A stretch of DNA of 64,000 nt, from positions 1-64,000 of the forward strand of contig JAGVLK010000016.1 in the NCBI GenBank assembly GCA_020049835.1, in the 5' to 3' direction. The position numbers and the translations under genes are program-made. Within the stretch, counting starts at the first letter, position 1, and every line of letters begins with the position of its first letter. The stretch comes from Candidatus Babeliales bacterium. GTDB lineage: Bacteria; Babelota; Babeliae; Babelales; Vermiphilaceae. The notes beneath the pieces are model-generated. The model was given only the letters and a program-made list of their open reading frames with translations, ran no database searches and was not told the DNA's origin. This document shows positions 41,545 to 49,432 of the stretch, one piece after another.

Positions 41545-42951
41545 ATGCTCATGATAGCAGCATTCGCACTCTATTTTGTAACGCTTACCGGTATTGGTAT
41601 CTATTTTTATCATCGCAACAAATATGCATCCGATTATATTATCGGTAATCGCTCGGTAAACTATTGGGTAACTGCAATTGCCACACAAGCAAGCGATATG
41701 GGCAGCTGGCTCTTTATGGGCTTTCCCGCAGCAGTATATGCAGCAGGATTGTTTGAATTCTGGACAGCAATTGGTCTTACGGCGTGCATGTTACTCAATT
41801 GGGTTTTTATTGCACCACGTTTGCGTGCACAAACAGAACAGTACAATGCGCTTACCTTATCAACTTTTTTTGAACGCCGCCTGCAAGACAGCAGTGGCAT
41901 GCTGCGCAGCATCAGCGCAGCCATTACCATCTACTTTTTTACCTGTTATATTGCGTCAGGTGTTGTTGCTCTGGGTAGGCTGTTTGAAGCAGCATTTGGC
42001 ATCGATTATTTTATAGGTGCGGTGCTTGGCCTACTTGCCGGCGTGCTCTTTACCCTAATTGGTGGCTTTTTGGCAGTTGCTTGGTGTAACCTGTTTCAAG
42101 GATTATTTTTACTCGCTATGATTTTAATCGTACCTATCTATGGCACTATCTATTGTGGTGGCATTGGCGCAGTACTTGCTGCAACCAAAACGTATGGCGT
42201 AAGTCTTTCGCTCATCAGCCAAACACAATCTATTATCGCTGCAATTTCACTCGCATTGGGTTGGGGCCTTGGCTATTTTGGCCAACCGCACATATTGATC
42301 AACTTTATGGGTATCGATGATCCTAAGAACATACGCGCGGCAACCTGGGTTGGCATTAGTTGGCAAATACTTGTGCTCTCTGCTGCAACGGCTATCGGCT
42401 TGATTGGCGTATGCTTTTTTAACCATGCAATTGCAAATCCTGAACTTATTTTTATCGATATGGCCAAAACATTATTTCCGCCGTTTATCGCCGGGTTGGT
42501 GCTCTGTGCAATTCTTGCCGCGACACTTTCCACCATGGATAATCATATTCTTATTTCCGGTTCTACCTTTGCAGAAGATATCTATTTAACCTGCATTAAT
42601 AAACAAGCAACACAAAAGCATCTCATTTTAGTTTCTCGGATCATGAGCCTTGCCGTTGCATGTTATGCACTCTATATTGCATCAGACAACAGCAGCTCGG
42701 TGTATAAACTGGTTAACTACGCGTGGTCAGGAATTGGCAGTGCATTTGGCCCTATTGTGATTCTTTCACTTTACACATCGACATTAACCCGCAATGGCGC
42801 TTTACTTGGCATGCTCAGTGGTGCTCTTATTGCCGGCATGTGGCCATGGTTTAATAGTTCGGTGTTGCCGATGGTACCGGGCTTTTTCAGCGCATTGGCG
42901 CTGGCATATGGCTTGTCGTGGTATGAAAGAGCACGCACACGCCATTTTTAA
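41545..42951 (+). CDS. Sodium:solute symporter (SSS family, PutP-like)
   Basis: A 468-residue protein with about 13 membrane segments. SSS features are ASDYIIGNRSVNYWVTAIAT, QASDMGSWLFMGFPAAVYAAG, and GLGYFGQPHILINFMGI, close to the proline symporter PutP pattern, followed by CAILAATLSTMDNHILISGS. It would import proline or a similar solute with Na+, useful to a cell that takes amino acids from a host. It lies 14 bases after the TatD gene, so it is probably co-transcribed. Confidence 0.9.
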   Translation: MLMIAAFALYFVTLTGIGIYFYHRNKYASDYIIGNRSVNYWVTAIATQASDMGSWLFMGFPAAVYAAGLFEFWTAIGLTACMLLNWVFIAPRLRAQTEQYNALTLSTFFERRLQDSSGMLRSISAAITIYFFTCYIASGVVALGRLFEAAFGIDYFIGAVLGLLAGVLFTLIGGFLAVAWCNLFQGLFLLAMILIVPIYGTIYCGGIGAVLAATKTYGVSLSLISQTQSIIAAISLALGWGLGYFGQPHILINFMGIDDPKNIRAATWVGISWQILVLSAATAIGLIGVCFFNHAIANPELIFIDMAKTLFPPFIAGLVLCAILAATLSTMDNHILISGSTFAEDIYLTCINKQATQKHLILVSRIMSLAVACYALYIASDNSSSVYKLVNYAWSGIGSAFGPIVILSLYTSTLTRNGALLGMLSGALIAGMWPWFNSSVLPMVPGFFSALALAYGLSWYERARTRHF

Positions 42952-42995
42952 TATGATAGAAATATTTATAAAAATTATACAATTAAGGAGGCTAC

Positions 42996-43661
42996 ATGAA
43001 GAAATTAACTATCCTACAGTTGCTATTGCTACTCATACTATCATCATGCACTAATCCCGCAGATATTAATAAACCGCAGTGCACATCAACACAACTAACG
43101 AGCAATACCTATAGAGTCAATATTGCTGGCGGCTACAACCCTGAGAATATCACCGAACTTTTTAATGCCGCACAAGATATTGCGCACAAACACCCAAGTA
43201 CCGGCTACCGTATTACAACCGGTATCATTACACCAACAGATACGCAGCAAGCCGCACAGGTAACGTTACAGTTAAGTGGTACACCAGGCAACATAACTAA
43301 CGCTCCTGGCGCACATATTAATTGCATATTCTGTGCACCCACAACCCCCATCCTTTATGATGATGGCAGAGTACGTGTCATTAAAAAACTGGGAAATCGT
43401 CCCGGCACTGACATCTTAATTATTCCAAAGCAGCACGTGGCGACCAATATTGATACGCTCAATTTTAATAATCCACCTGATAGAGATCTGATTAAGCATA
43501 TCGTTACGGTTGCTGGCAAGATTGCACAGCATCTAAAAGGCACAGATAAGCGCTATCATCTGATGACCAATGCCGGCATCTACCAAGGGGTGTATCATCT
43601 GCATGTGCATTTTAAATCTGCCGCAGAACTGGATGAACAAGCCTTTATGCAGAGTAAATAA
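42996..43661 (+). CDS. Secreted or lipid-anchored HIT-domain protein
   Basis: A 221-residue protein. A lipoprotein-type signal (MKKLTILQLLLLLILSSC) is followed by an unrelated spacer domain to about residue 100. A HIT domain then follows: INCIFCAPTTPILYDDGRV, ILIIPKQHV, and the triad YHLHVHFKS. HIT hydrolases normally act on nucleotides in the cytoplasm, so an exported one is unusual. The product may act on host or periplasmic nucleotides (inference). AAGGAGGC precedes the start. Confidence 0.85.
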   Translation: MKKLTILQLLLLLILSSCTNPADINKPQCTSTQLTSNTYRVNIAGGYNPENITELFNAAQDIAHKHPSTGYRITTGIITPTDTQQAAQVTLQLSGTPGNITNAPGAHINCIFCAPTTPILYDDGRVRVIKKLGNRPGTDILIIPKQHVATNIDTLNFNNPPDRDLIKHIVTVAGKIAQHLKGTDKRYHLMTNAGIYQGVYHLHVHFKSAAELDEQAFMQSK

Positions 43662-43676
43662 CTATTGCAACGCAAT

Positions 43677-43729
43677 CCTCTTATTGATAAGCTAAAAGCA
43701 ATTATTGAAATCTGCTTATCGATAAGAGG
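43677..43729 (+). promoter_or_regulatory. Hairpin covering the ribosome site of the next gene
   Basis: CCTCTTATTGATAAGC (43677-43692) pairs with GCTTATCGATAAGAGG (43714-43729): 16 bp with one G-U and a 21-base loop. The right arm contains the AGAGG of the ribosome site for the ATG at 43740, so folding would hide it. Confidence 0.55.
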
Positions 43730-43739
43730 AAGTCTCTCT

Positions 43740-44417
43740 ATGTTACCAAGCAATTATGTTCTGCTATTTTTTTCGTTGTTATGTACGAGTAGTGCTTTGC
43801 ATTGCATGCAAAATAATCGTCGATATTTCGCTACTCGTCATCGGCAGAGTTTTTTGAGATTTATCAGCAGTGCCCCATCTTCGCCAGCTGATGATTCTGA
43901 TCTGTCCAGTCAACAACGCAAAAATGACATTTTATCTGATGTTAATTCAGCTCATGCATTTCTAGACGCCATGTCCGGCAGAACATTTGATACCAGTTCT
44001 GATGATGAATCAAGCTCAGAAGAATCGGAAGATGATTCAAATTATACTGACATTTCAGAAGATGAAATAGCCACAAATGAAATATTGACACAAGACAATA
44101 ATCCGCAACCTGTTCCCGTTCGACGAATTGCAGCAATTTTGGTAACAAGTATGCCTTCATTAGAGCTTATCGATCATGATTTTTTTCTATTCCGAAGAGA
44201 ACACCCCATAGTAGCACCAGCTTGTTCTGAACCTGAACCTCCTTGTTTACCGCAGATACAACCGCGTAAAGAATCCATTCCTACCTATTATAAACCAAAG
44301 CAAGCCAAAATTGCGCGTAAATATCAGCCTCAGCAACCGGCCAAGTCACAACAATGGCGCTCGAGGCGCACACCGGCAATAAGAAGTGTAACAATACGTT
44401 TAAAAGATCGTGCATAA
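43740..44417 (+). CDS. Exported protein with acidic Ser-rich and basic regions
   Basis: The protein has 225 residues from the ATG after AAGAGGA. The signal peptide MLPSNYVLLFFSLLCTSSALH is followed by a basic stretch (NNRRYFATRHRQ). An acidic Ser/Asp/Glu region (about 85-115) comes next, and a Pro/Gln/Lys/Arg-rich basic C-terminus (about 175-225). It looks largely disordered. No family was recognised. Its ribosome site lies within the hairpin at 43677-43729, which suggests controlled translation. Confidence 0.65.
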   Translation: MLPSNYVLLFFSLLCTSSALHCMQNNRRYFATRHRQSFLRFISSAPSSPADDSDLSSQQRKNDILSDVNSAHAFLDAMSGRTFDTSSDDESSSEESEDDSNYTDISEDEIATNEILTQDNNPQPVPVRRIAAILVTSMPSLELIDHDFFLFRREHPIVAPACSEPEPPCLPQIQPRKESIPTYYKPKQAKIARKYQPQQPAKSQQWRSRRTPAIRSVTIRLKDRA

Positions 44418-44423
44418 ATAAAA

Positions 44424-44903
44424 TTAGCGCGGCAATCTGAGCATACGGCGTATCCCGAGATCAAGCCATAGGTGCGAAATCATACCTAATAAAAAGAAGC
44501 TTAGTATCGGACACAACATGGCAACATGTGCTTTGCAATACGTAACTACAAGTGCCATACAAGAACCAATAAGTAGTATTAAGAACCATATGTTATGCAA
44601 AATGCCGCGATGCTTGGTGAGTAGCGGCAATGTACAAATAAGTGCAATTCCTGCGCAGCGATCAAACTGCTGTTCACTATAATAATAGAGCAGTAACAAA
44701 AATACTATCCAATAGAAATAGTTTTGCCCTTTGCTCTTTACATCGATATCAGGAAACAGTGCACCGGCAAGTGCAGACATAAAACTATACAGCATTAACA
44801 GATAATCTTGTTGCACCGATAAACATCCGGCTACAACTAATAGAGATAAAGCCAGCACTGCTGCAATTGCACCACCTACAAGATGTACACGATATCCTGG
44901 CAT
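44424..44903 (-). CDS. YdjM-like (DUF457) metal-dependent membrane hydrolase
   Basis: A 159-residue integral membrane protein with about four helices. Conserved polar motifs of the LexA-binding YdjM/DUF457 family are visible: GYRVHLVGGAI, LFPDIDVKSKG, KHRGILHNIWF and SHLWLDLGIR. These His/Asp residues are thought to bind metal. The function is unclear in general. It is convergent with the 43740 gene and divergent from the SPFH gene. Confidence 0.8.
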   Translation of the reverse strand: MPGYRVHLVGGAIAAVLALSLLVVAGCLSVQQDYLLMLYSFMSALAGALFPDIDVKSKGQNYFYWIVFLLLLYYYSEQQFDRCAGIALICTLPLLTKHRGILHNIWFLILLIGSCMALVVTYCKAHVAMLCPILSFFLLGMISHLWLDLGIRRMLRLPR

Positions 44904-44996
44904 GCTCCCCCCTTTTTTTGCAGCACCTCTCTATACAAAGAACCATTGTCATGTTACAGTTATGTTATCACACACCAACCCGGAAAGGATAGATTC

Positions 44997-45776
44997 ATGA
45001 AAAAAATTATAGCTCTCGTTGCAGCACTCATCCTCCTCATCATCGGCTCCGGTTCATGGTATATCGTTAGTCCCGGTTTTATTGCGCTTCAGTTACGTTT
45101 AGGTAAAATTATTCGCGTGCATAAGGATCCTGGCCTACATTTTAAGTTGCCATTAATCGACCAGATTAAATACATGGATATGCGCATTTCAAAAGCGCGT
45201 GAAGAAACTAAAGCACTTTCGCGCGATTTGCAAACAGTAAATGTTGGCATGGTAATTAACTACCGCATTTTGCAGCCATTAGAATTGTATCAAGAGATCG
45301 GCATCGAATTTAAACGTATTATTATCGATCCATTTTCGCAAGAGAGTGTAAAAGCTATTATTGCACAATTTACTGCTGAAAATCTGATTCAAAGTCGCCA
45401 TGTTGCAAAAGAAAAGGTGGTAGCTGACCTTAAAGAGCGTTTGCGCCCGATGCATATTGAACTGATCGATTTTAATTTTACGCATCTGGATTTTTCACCC
45501 GAGTTTATAAAGGCTGTTGAAGATAAACAGATTGCAGAACAAAGTGCAAAAACGGCAAAAAATCGCACCGAACAAGTTAAAGAAGAAGCATTGCAATCGC
45601 GCACGCGTGCAGAAGCGGAGGCCTATGCTCAGCAAGTGAAAGGACAAACTATTACCGCAGATTTAGTTGCCCTTAAACAAGTTGAGGCACAAATATTAGC
45701 GATCGAAAAATGGGATGGCCGCTTGCCGGTGTACTCAAGTAGTGCGTTACCCGTGCCATTTATAGCGGTAAAATAG
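44997..45776 (+). CDS. SPFH/prohibitin-domain membrane protein (HflC-like)
   Basis: The protein has 259 residues from the ATG that follows GGAAAGGA; the frame opens earlier without support. One N-terminal membrane helix is followed by the SPFH domain: SPGFIALQLRLGKIIRVHKD, then PGLHFKLPLIDQIKYMDMRI. The rest is the stalk helix IAEQSAKTAKNRTEQVKEEA with AEAEAYAQQVKGQT. SPFH proteins form membrane rings and can regulate proteases such as FtsH. Unlike HflKC it has no partner gene. Confidence 0.85.
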   Translation: MKKIIALVAALILLIIGSGSWYIVSPGFIALQLRLGKIIRVHKDPGLHFKLPLIDQIKYMDMRISKAREETKALSRDLQTVNVGMVINYRILQPLELYQEIGIEFKRIIIDPFSQESVKAIIAQFTAENLIQSRHVAKEKVVADLKERLRPMHIELIDFNFTHLDFSPEFIKAVEDKQIAEQSAKTAKNRTEQVKEEALQSRTRAEAEAYAQQVKGQTITADLVALKQVEAQILAIEKWDGRLPVYSSSALPVPFIAVK

Positions 45777-45893
45777 TACAAATCCTTCGACCCAGACTTC
45801 GCCCAAGGCTACGTCGGGCAGGCAAGCTTAAAATGATTGATCTGATTAATTTTATAAAGTTATAATTTAGTAATCACATAACTTTCGAGTAAT

Positions 45894-45914
45894 CATCCTG
45901 AGCCTGTCGAAGGA
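45894..45914. repeat. CATCCTGAGC-family repeat, single copy
   Basis: CATCCTGAGCCTGTCGAAGG, one base different from the 39416 copy. A REP-like segment (GACTTCGCCCAAGGCTACGT) lies about 100 bases upstream. It sits between two plus-strand genes. Confidence 0.8.
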
Positions 45915-45954
45915 CCTTCCTTTGATATAGCTTTCCTGGATAAAAAGGAATACT

Positions 45955-46596
45955 ATGCAGCACCATAAACCCATACGTGTATTATACTTTAACGGTCCAT
46001 CAAGCGTTGGCAAAACAACTATTATACGCGTACTACAAAATCTTTTGCTCCCCACCCCTTATTTGCGTATAGGCGTAGATCAGATAATCGATGACATGAT
46101 GCCATCCGCCATGAACGATTGGCGAGTTAATATTGTGCATGAAGAACCAAATAGTATCCAAGGTTTTTATTGCAATGTTATGCATGATACCGATGGCGCA
46201 ACCATGCATATTATTAAAGCCGGACCGTTTGCAATAAAGTTACTCGACTTATTTCGTGATTTAGCGCTGACAACGTTAAGCAAAGGATATAACGTCATTA
46301 TCGATGATGTTGCTGAGCATGGAGCAGTGGATGTGGATTTGTGGCGCGACGCGCTCAAAGATTACTCCGTACTATGGATCGGGCTAACTGCTGCACTTGA
46401 TGTGCTGGAAGAACGTGAGCGCACACGTGGCAACCGTGCTCCAGGCACGAGTCGCGCACAGCTTAAAACGGTGCACGAAGGCGTTACCTATGATCTCTTT
46501 TTTGATACCTCAAAAGAGTCCGCAACCGATATTGCACATGCTATACGTGCTGTTATTCTCCAAACAGACGCAAAAAATCCCGTTGGGTCTCTTTAA
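45955..46596 (+). CDS. Chloramphenicol phosphotransferase-like kinase
   Basis: A 213-residue P-loop kinase with Walker A FNGPSSVGKTT near residue 11, an IGVDQIIDDMMP block after strand 2, NVIIDDVAEHGAVD, and a lid ERERTRGNRAPGTSRAQ. This matches the CPT-like family, named after a Streptomyces enzyme that phosphorylates chloramphenicol; many relatives act on other substrates. Resistance should not be assumed. AAGGA precedes the start. It overlaps the fic gene tail to tail by 44 bases. Confidence 0.85.
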   Translation: MQHHKPIRVLYFNGPSSVGKTTIIRVLQNLLLPTPYLRIGVDQIIDDMMPSAMNDWRVNIVHEEPNSIQGFYCNVMHDTDGATMHIIKAGPFAIKLLDLFRDLALTTLSKGYNVIIDDVAEHGAVDVDLWRDALKDYSVLWIGLTAALDVLEERERTRGNRAPGTSRAQLKTVHEGVTYDLFFDTSKESATDIAHAIRAVILQTDAKNPVGSL

Positions 46597-47284
46597 CCAT
46601 CTGTGCAATAAGTAGTAGAAACTTTTTATCGTTGGTATGCGCCTCTTCAAGTGAGGACATATACGCTGCCCGCATAATCGGTGGAATAATTGCAATAGTA
46701 TAACCTTCTTGTAACAATATGAGATTCATCAACAAACGTGCTACGCGGCCGTTGCCATCGATAAATGGATGAATAAACACAAACTCCTTGTGCGCAATTG
46801 CAGCACGTGCAACCGGATGCATCGACGTACGCATACTGGCAAGCCGTTCAATAAATGCTGCCATAGCATCTGCAATATTTTCCGGTGCGGTGACGGGATA
46901 TTTAGAGCCAGTAATATAAACCTTTTGTGTGCGATACACTCCTGCTTGTGCAAGATCAATACGATAATAAAACAAACGGTGAAGCTCTTGGATTAATAAT
47001 TCATCAATCTGTTTACGCTGTATGCATTGATATACAAAATCATACGCTTGGCTATGACCAACTGCTTCCATATGATCTTTGAGTGGTTTACCACCAATGG
47101 TAACACCCTCTTCTAAAACAATTTTCGTTTCAGATTCTGTTAATGTATTGCCCTCAAGGGCGTTACTCGTATACGTAAGCCCTATACGAAAATATTCTTT
47201 TATCTGGGCTAATAAATGGCGCTCTAGAGGCCGTTGCTCGTTAATTTCTGCTTGTAGCAAATCTATTTCATCAAAAATATCCAT
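46553..47284 (-). CDS. Fic/DOC family protein (AMPylator), with inhibitory motif
   Basis: The protein has 243 residues from the ATG after AGGAG...AGGAT; a TTG two codons earlier is not needed. Active motif HPFIDGNGRVARLL lies near residue 172, intact, with the His needed for transfer of AMP. An N-terminal inhibitory motif of the (S/T)xxxE(G/N) type is visible in SNALEGN near 40, so activity is self-restrained. AGVYRTQKVYITGS is the flap. No signal peptide is seen, unlike the degenerate set at 60924-63889. Confidence 0.92.
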   Translation of the reverse strand: MDIFDEIDLLQAEINEQRPLERHLLAQIKEYFRIGLTYTSNALEGNTLTESETKIVLEEGVTIGGKPLKDHMEAVGHSQAYDFVYQCIQRKQIDELLIQELHRLFYYRIDLAQAGVYRTQKVYITGSKYPVTAPENIADAMAAFIERLASMRTSMHPVARAAIAHKEFVFIHPFIDGNGRVARLLMNLILLQEGYTIAIIPPIMRAAYMSSLEEAHTNDKKFLLLIAQMVKETQRDFLRLFGE

Positions 47285-47366
47285 ATACAATCCTTTACTC
47301 CTGCGATAATGATACTTCTAGTATGCTCATAGTTGGTAACTAAAAGAAATAAATTTTCGCCATGTA

Positions 47367-47909
47367 TTAGTTTTGAGCAATCCATTTATCAAACATACGA
47401 ACAACTGATATCTGGTTAGTTGGCAACTGTTCACGTACGGCGCCAAACCAACGCATATCATGCGATTCATGATTACGCACAAAATCAGCATCACCTGCAA
47501 CTTGTAATAAAAAGCGTATATCATAATGATAATGTTCCGGCTCTTTGCTTGTTGCTGGAATTAAATGGACATCAAGATCGAAAATCTCTGTGCTCACGGG
47601 CACAATATCCTGAATGCCCGATTCCTCTTGCGCCTCTTTAATGGCTACTGCCAACACATCAGCATCACCATCACAGTGGCCACCAAGCTGCATCCATTGG
47701 TTTAATTTAGCGTGATGCATAAGCAATGCTTTATCACCAGCTTTATTTAATAACCATGAAGATGCTGTTACATGCCCAACTAAAAGTGTACGCTCAAAAC
47801 AATCCGGATAGTTTTGTACAAATGTTATGATACGTTCTTGTGCTGCTGCATCGACGGAAGATGTTGGTTTGTAGTTATGGAGTTTGTGCAATAGTGCATT
47901 GCGATGCAT
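47367..47909 (-). CDS. Nudix hydrolase
   Basis: A 180-residue protein. The Nudix box appears as GHCDGDADVLAVAIKEAQEE followed by SGI, with the REUxEE core as KEAQEE; Arg is replaced by Lys and the usual first Glu by Ala. LLMHHAKLNQWMQLGG leads into it. Nudix enzymes cleave nucleoside diphosphates linked to other groups, and the altered box leaves the substrate open. AAGGAG precedes the start. Confidence 0.85.
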   Translation of the reverse strand: MHRNALLHKLHNYKPTSSVDAAAQERIITFVQNYPDCFERTLLVGHVTASSWLLNKAGDKALLMHHAKLNQWMQLGGHCDGDADVLAVAIKEAQEESGIQDIVPVSTEIFDLDVHLIPATSKEPEHYHYDIRFLLQVAGDADFVRNHESHDMRWFGAVREQLPTNQISVVRMFDKWIAQN

Positions 47910-47958
47910 AGGTTCTCCTTAGTATTAAAAACAGCCAAAATTTTTTATGCACGGATTA

Positions 47959-48077
47959 TCCTTCGACGAGCTCAGGATGATTAATTTAACTTGAAGAAAA
48001 CTAATTATTAAATTACAGCTAATCTTCCTCAATTTTGATTTACAACCAATAATAATCATCCTGAGCTTGTCGAAGGA
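47959..48077. repeat. Inverted pair of CATCCTGAGC-family repeats, second pair
   Basis: TCCTTCGACGAGCTCAGGAT at 47959 and CATCCTGAGCTTGTCGAAGG at 48057 face each other over 77 bases. This is the same arrangement as at 39416-39499 but in a divergent gene gap. Confidence 0.8.
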
Positions 48078-48206
48078 TCTTCCTTTTTCAAGTTTACCAC
48101 AATTACCTCTCATGTGGACTAAAACATACACCCGCATATTCGTTGAAAGCATACCGCTACCATGCTATACTTACCAGCACTATTATTATTTACAAAGGAA
48201 ACTACA

Positions 48207-48674
48207 ATGTTCATCCCAATTTATTTAGCCCTCCTATGCATAATATCTAACCTATATTGCGGTGATTCATTAATTCATTATCCCTATGCAGCAGAAGGCC
48301 TTGCATGTTCAGAGTTACGTGCTGATTGCACTGACTATGCAAAATCGATAGTGCGTGATATACAACGCACGCATACAGTTGTCGATATTGCTGACAACCT
48401 GTGCTGCCTCATGTTCGGCGCGTGCACATTAGGCTACTTGCAACATTATTGTGCGCCAAATATGATGTGCGACGAAGCATGCAACGCAAAATTAACACTT
48501 AGTTCTTACGTGTGTTGCCTTAAAATCAGCTTTATACGTTGCGTAGAAAAATGTTGCGAGCGAAAGCCTGTACGCTGGACATTTCGTTCAAACCAGGCAT
48601 TAAAAGCATGGGCAGAATCTCCCACCTATCGACCGTTACCACATATGCTCAGTGCAATCAACATTGAGGAATAA
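48207..48674 (+). CDS. Exported Cys-rich small protein, unknown function
   Basis: The protein has 155 residues from the ATG after AAAGGAAA. The signal peptide MFIPIYLALLCIISNLYC is followed by about a dozen cysteines, several paired (CCLMFGAC, CDEACNAK, CVEKCCERK). Disulfides and an extracytoplasmic location are likely. A TATACT -10 lies at about 48165. The NIF3 gene starts three bases after the stop. No family was recognised. Confidence 0.65.
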   Translation: MFIPIYLALLCIISNLYCGDSLIHYPYAAEGLACSELRADCTDYAKSIVRDIQRTHTVVDIADNLCCLMFGACTLGYLQHYCAPNMMCDEACNAKLTLSSYVCCLKISFIRCVEKCCERKPVRWTFRSNQALKAWAESPTYRPLPHMLSAINIEE

Positions 48675-48676
48675 AT

Positions 48677-49432
48677 ATGAATAACCATTTCACTGCTCAT
48701 ACGCTTGCACATGCACTCGATACATTCATTGGCGGCCAGCATATCGCTGATCGAGGTCCTAATGGGTTACAAATAACTAATTCCGGCACCATTACTAAAG
48801 TAGCTACTGCCGTGAGCACCGATCTTGCAACTATTGAACAAGCGGTTGCACATAAAGTGAATGCGCTTATTACACATCACGCTTTAAGTAATGTATACCC
48901 TATAACTGACGTCATTGAATACAAAAAAATGGCTCTCTTGCTGCAACACAACATTGCACTTCTGCGCTATCATCTGCCACTTGATGCACATCAAACGGTC
49001 GGCAACAATTGGGTTGCCGCGCACGAACTTGGTTGGCAAGATCTGCAACCATTTGGTCATTATAACAATGTACCTATCGGTGTGCGTGGCACGATTGCAC
49101 CAATACCGTTTGCTACCTTTGTGCAGCAGCTTGAACATTACTATGGCAATAAGGCAACCACTATCGCATTGCATCAAACTATTCAATCAGTTGCACTGGT
49201 GTCAGGTAAAGGTTATACCTTTATCGATCAAGCTGCACGCGCGGACGTTGATTGTTTTGTCACCGGCTCATTTGATGAACCTGCATGGTACGATGCACAT
49301 GCATATAATATCTCATTCTGTGCACTTGGACATGCGGCAACCGAAAAGGTTGGCCCGCGCGCTTTGGCAGATTATATCAGCCACACCTATTGTATTGAAG
49401 CTATTTTTATTGATACAACAAATCCGTTTTAG
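48677..49432 (+). CDS. NIF3/YbgI family dinuclear-metal protein
   Basis: A 251-residue protein. DRGPNGLQI and ALITHHALSN are the family N-terminal motifs, the latter with metal-binding His residues. PLDAHQTVGNNW supplies more ligands, and CALGHAATEKVGPRAL is the C-terminal metal motif. The family is universal, and its biochemical role is debated (GTP cyclohydrolase I type 2-like label). It is translated right after the Cys-rich gene and convergent with the NhaC gene, with a 4-base overlap. Confidence 0.88.
   Translation: MNNHFTAHTLAHALDTFIGGQHIADRGPNGLQITNSGTITKVATAVSTDLATIEQAVAHKVNALITHHALSNVYPITDVIEYKKMALLLQHNIALLRYHLPLDAHQTVGNNWVAAHELGWQDLQPFGHYNNVPIGVRGTIAPIPFATFVQQLEHYYGNKATTIALHQTIQSVALVSGKGYTFIDQAARADVDCFVTGSFDEPAWYDAHAYNISFCALGHAATEKVGPRALADYISHTYCIEAIFIDTTNPF

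Noticed and set aside
45955-46596. Chloramphenicol resistance gene
   Set aside because: The CPT-like family is broad and resistance cannot be inferred from the kinase motifs alone.
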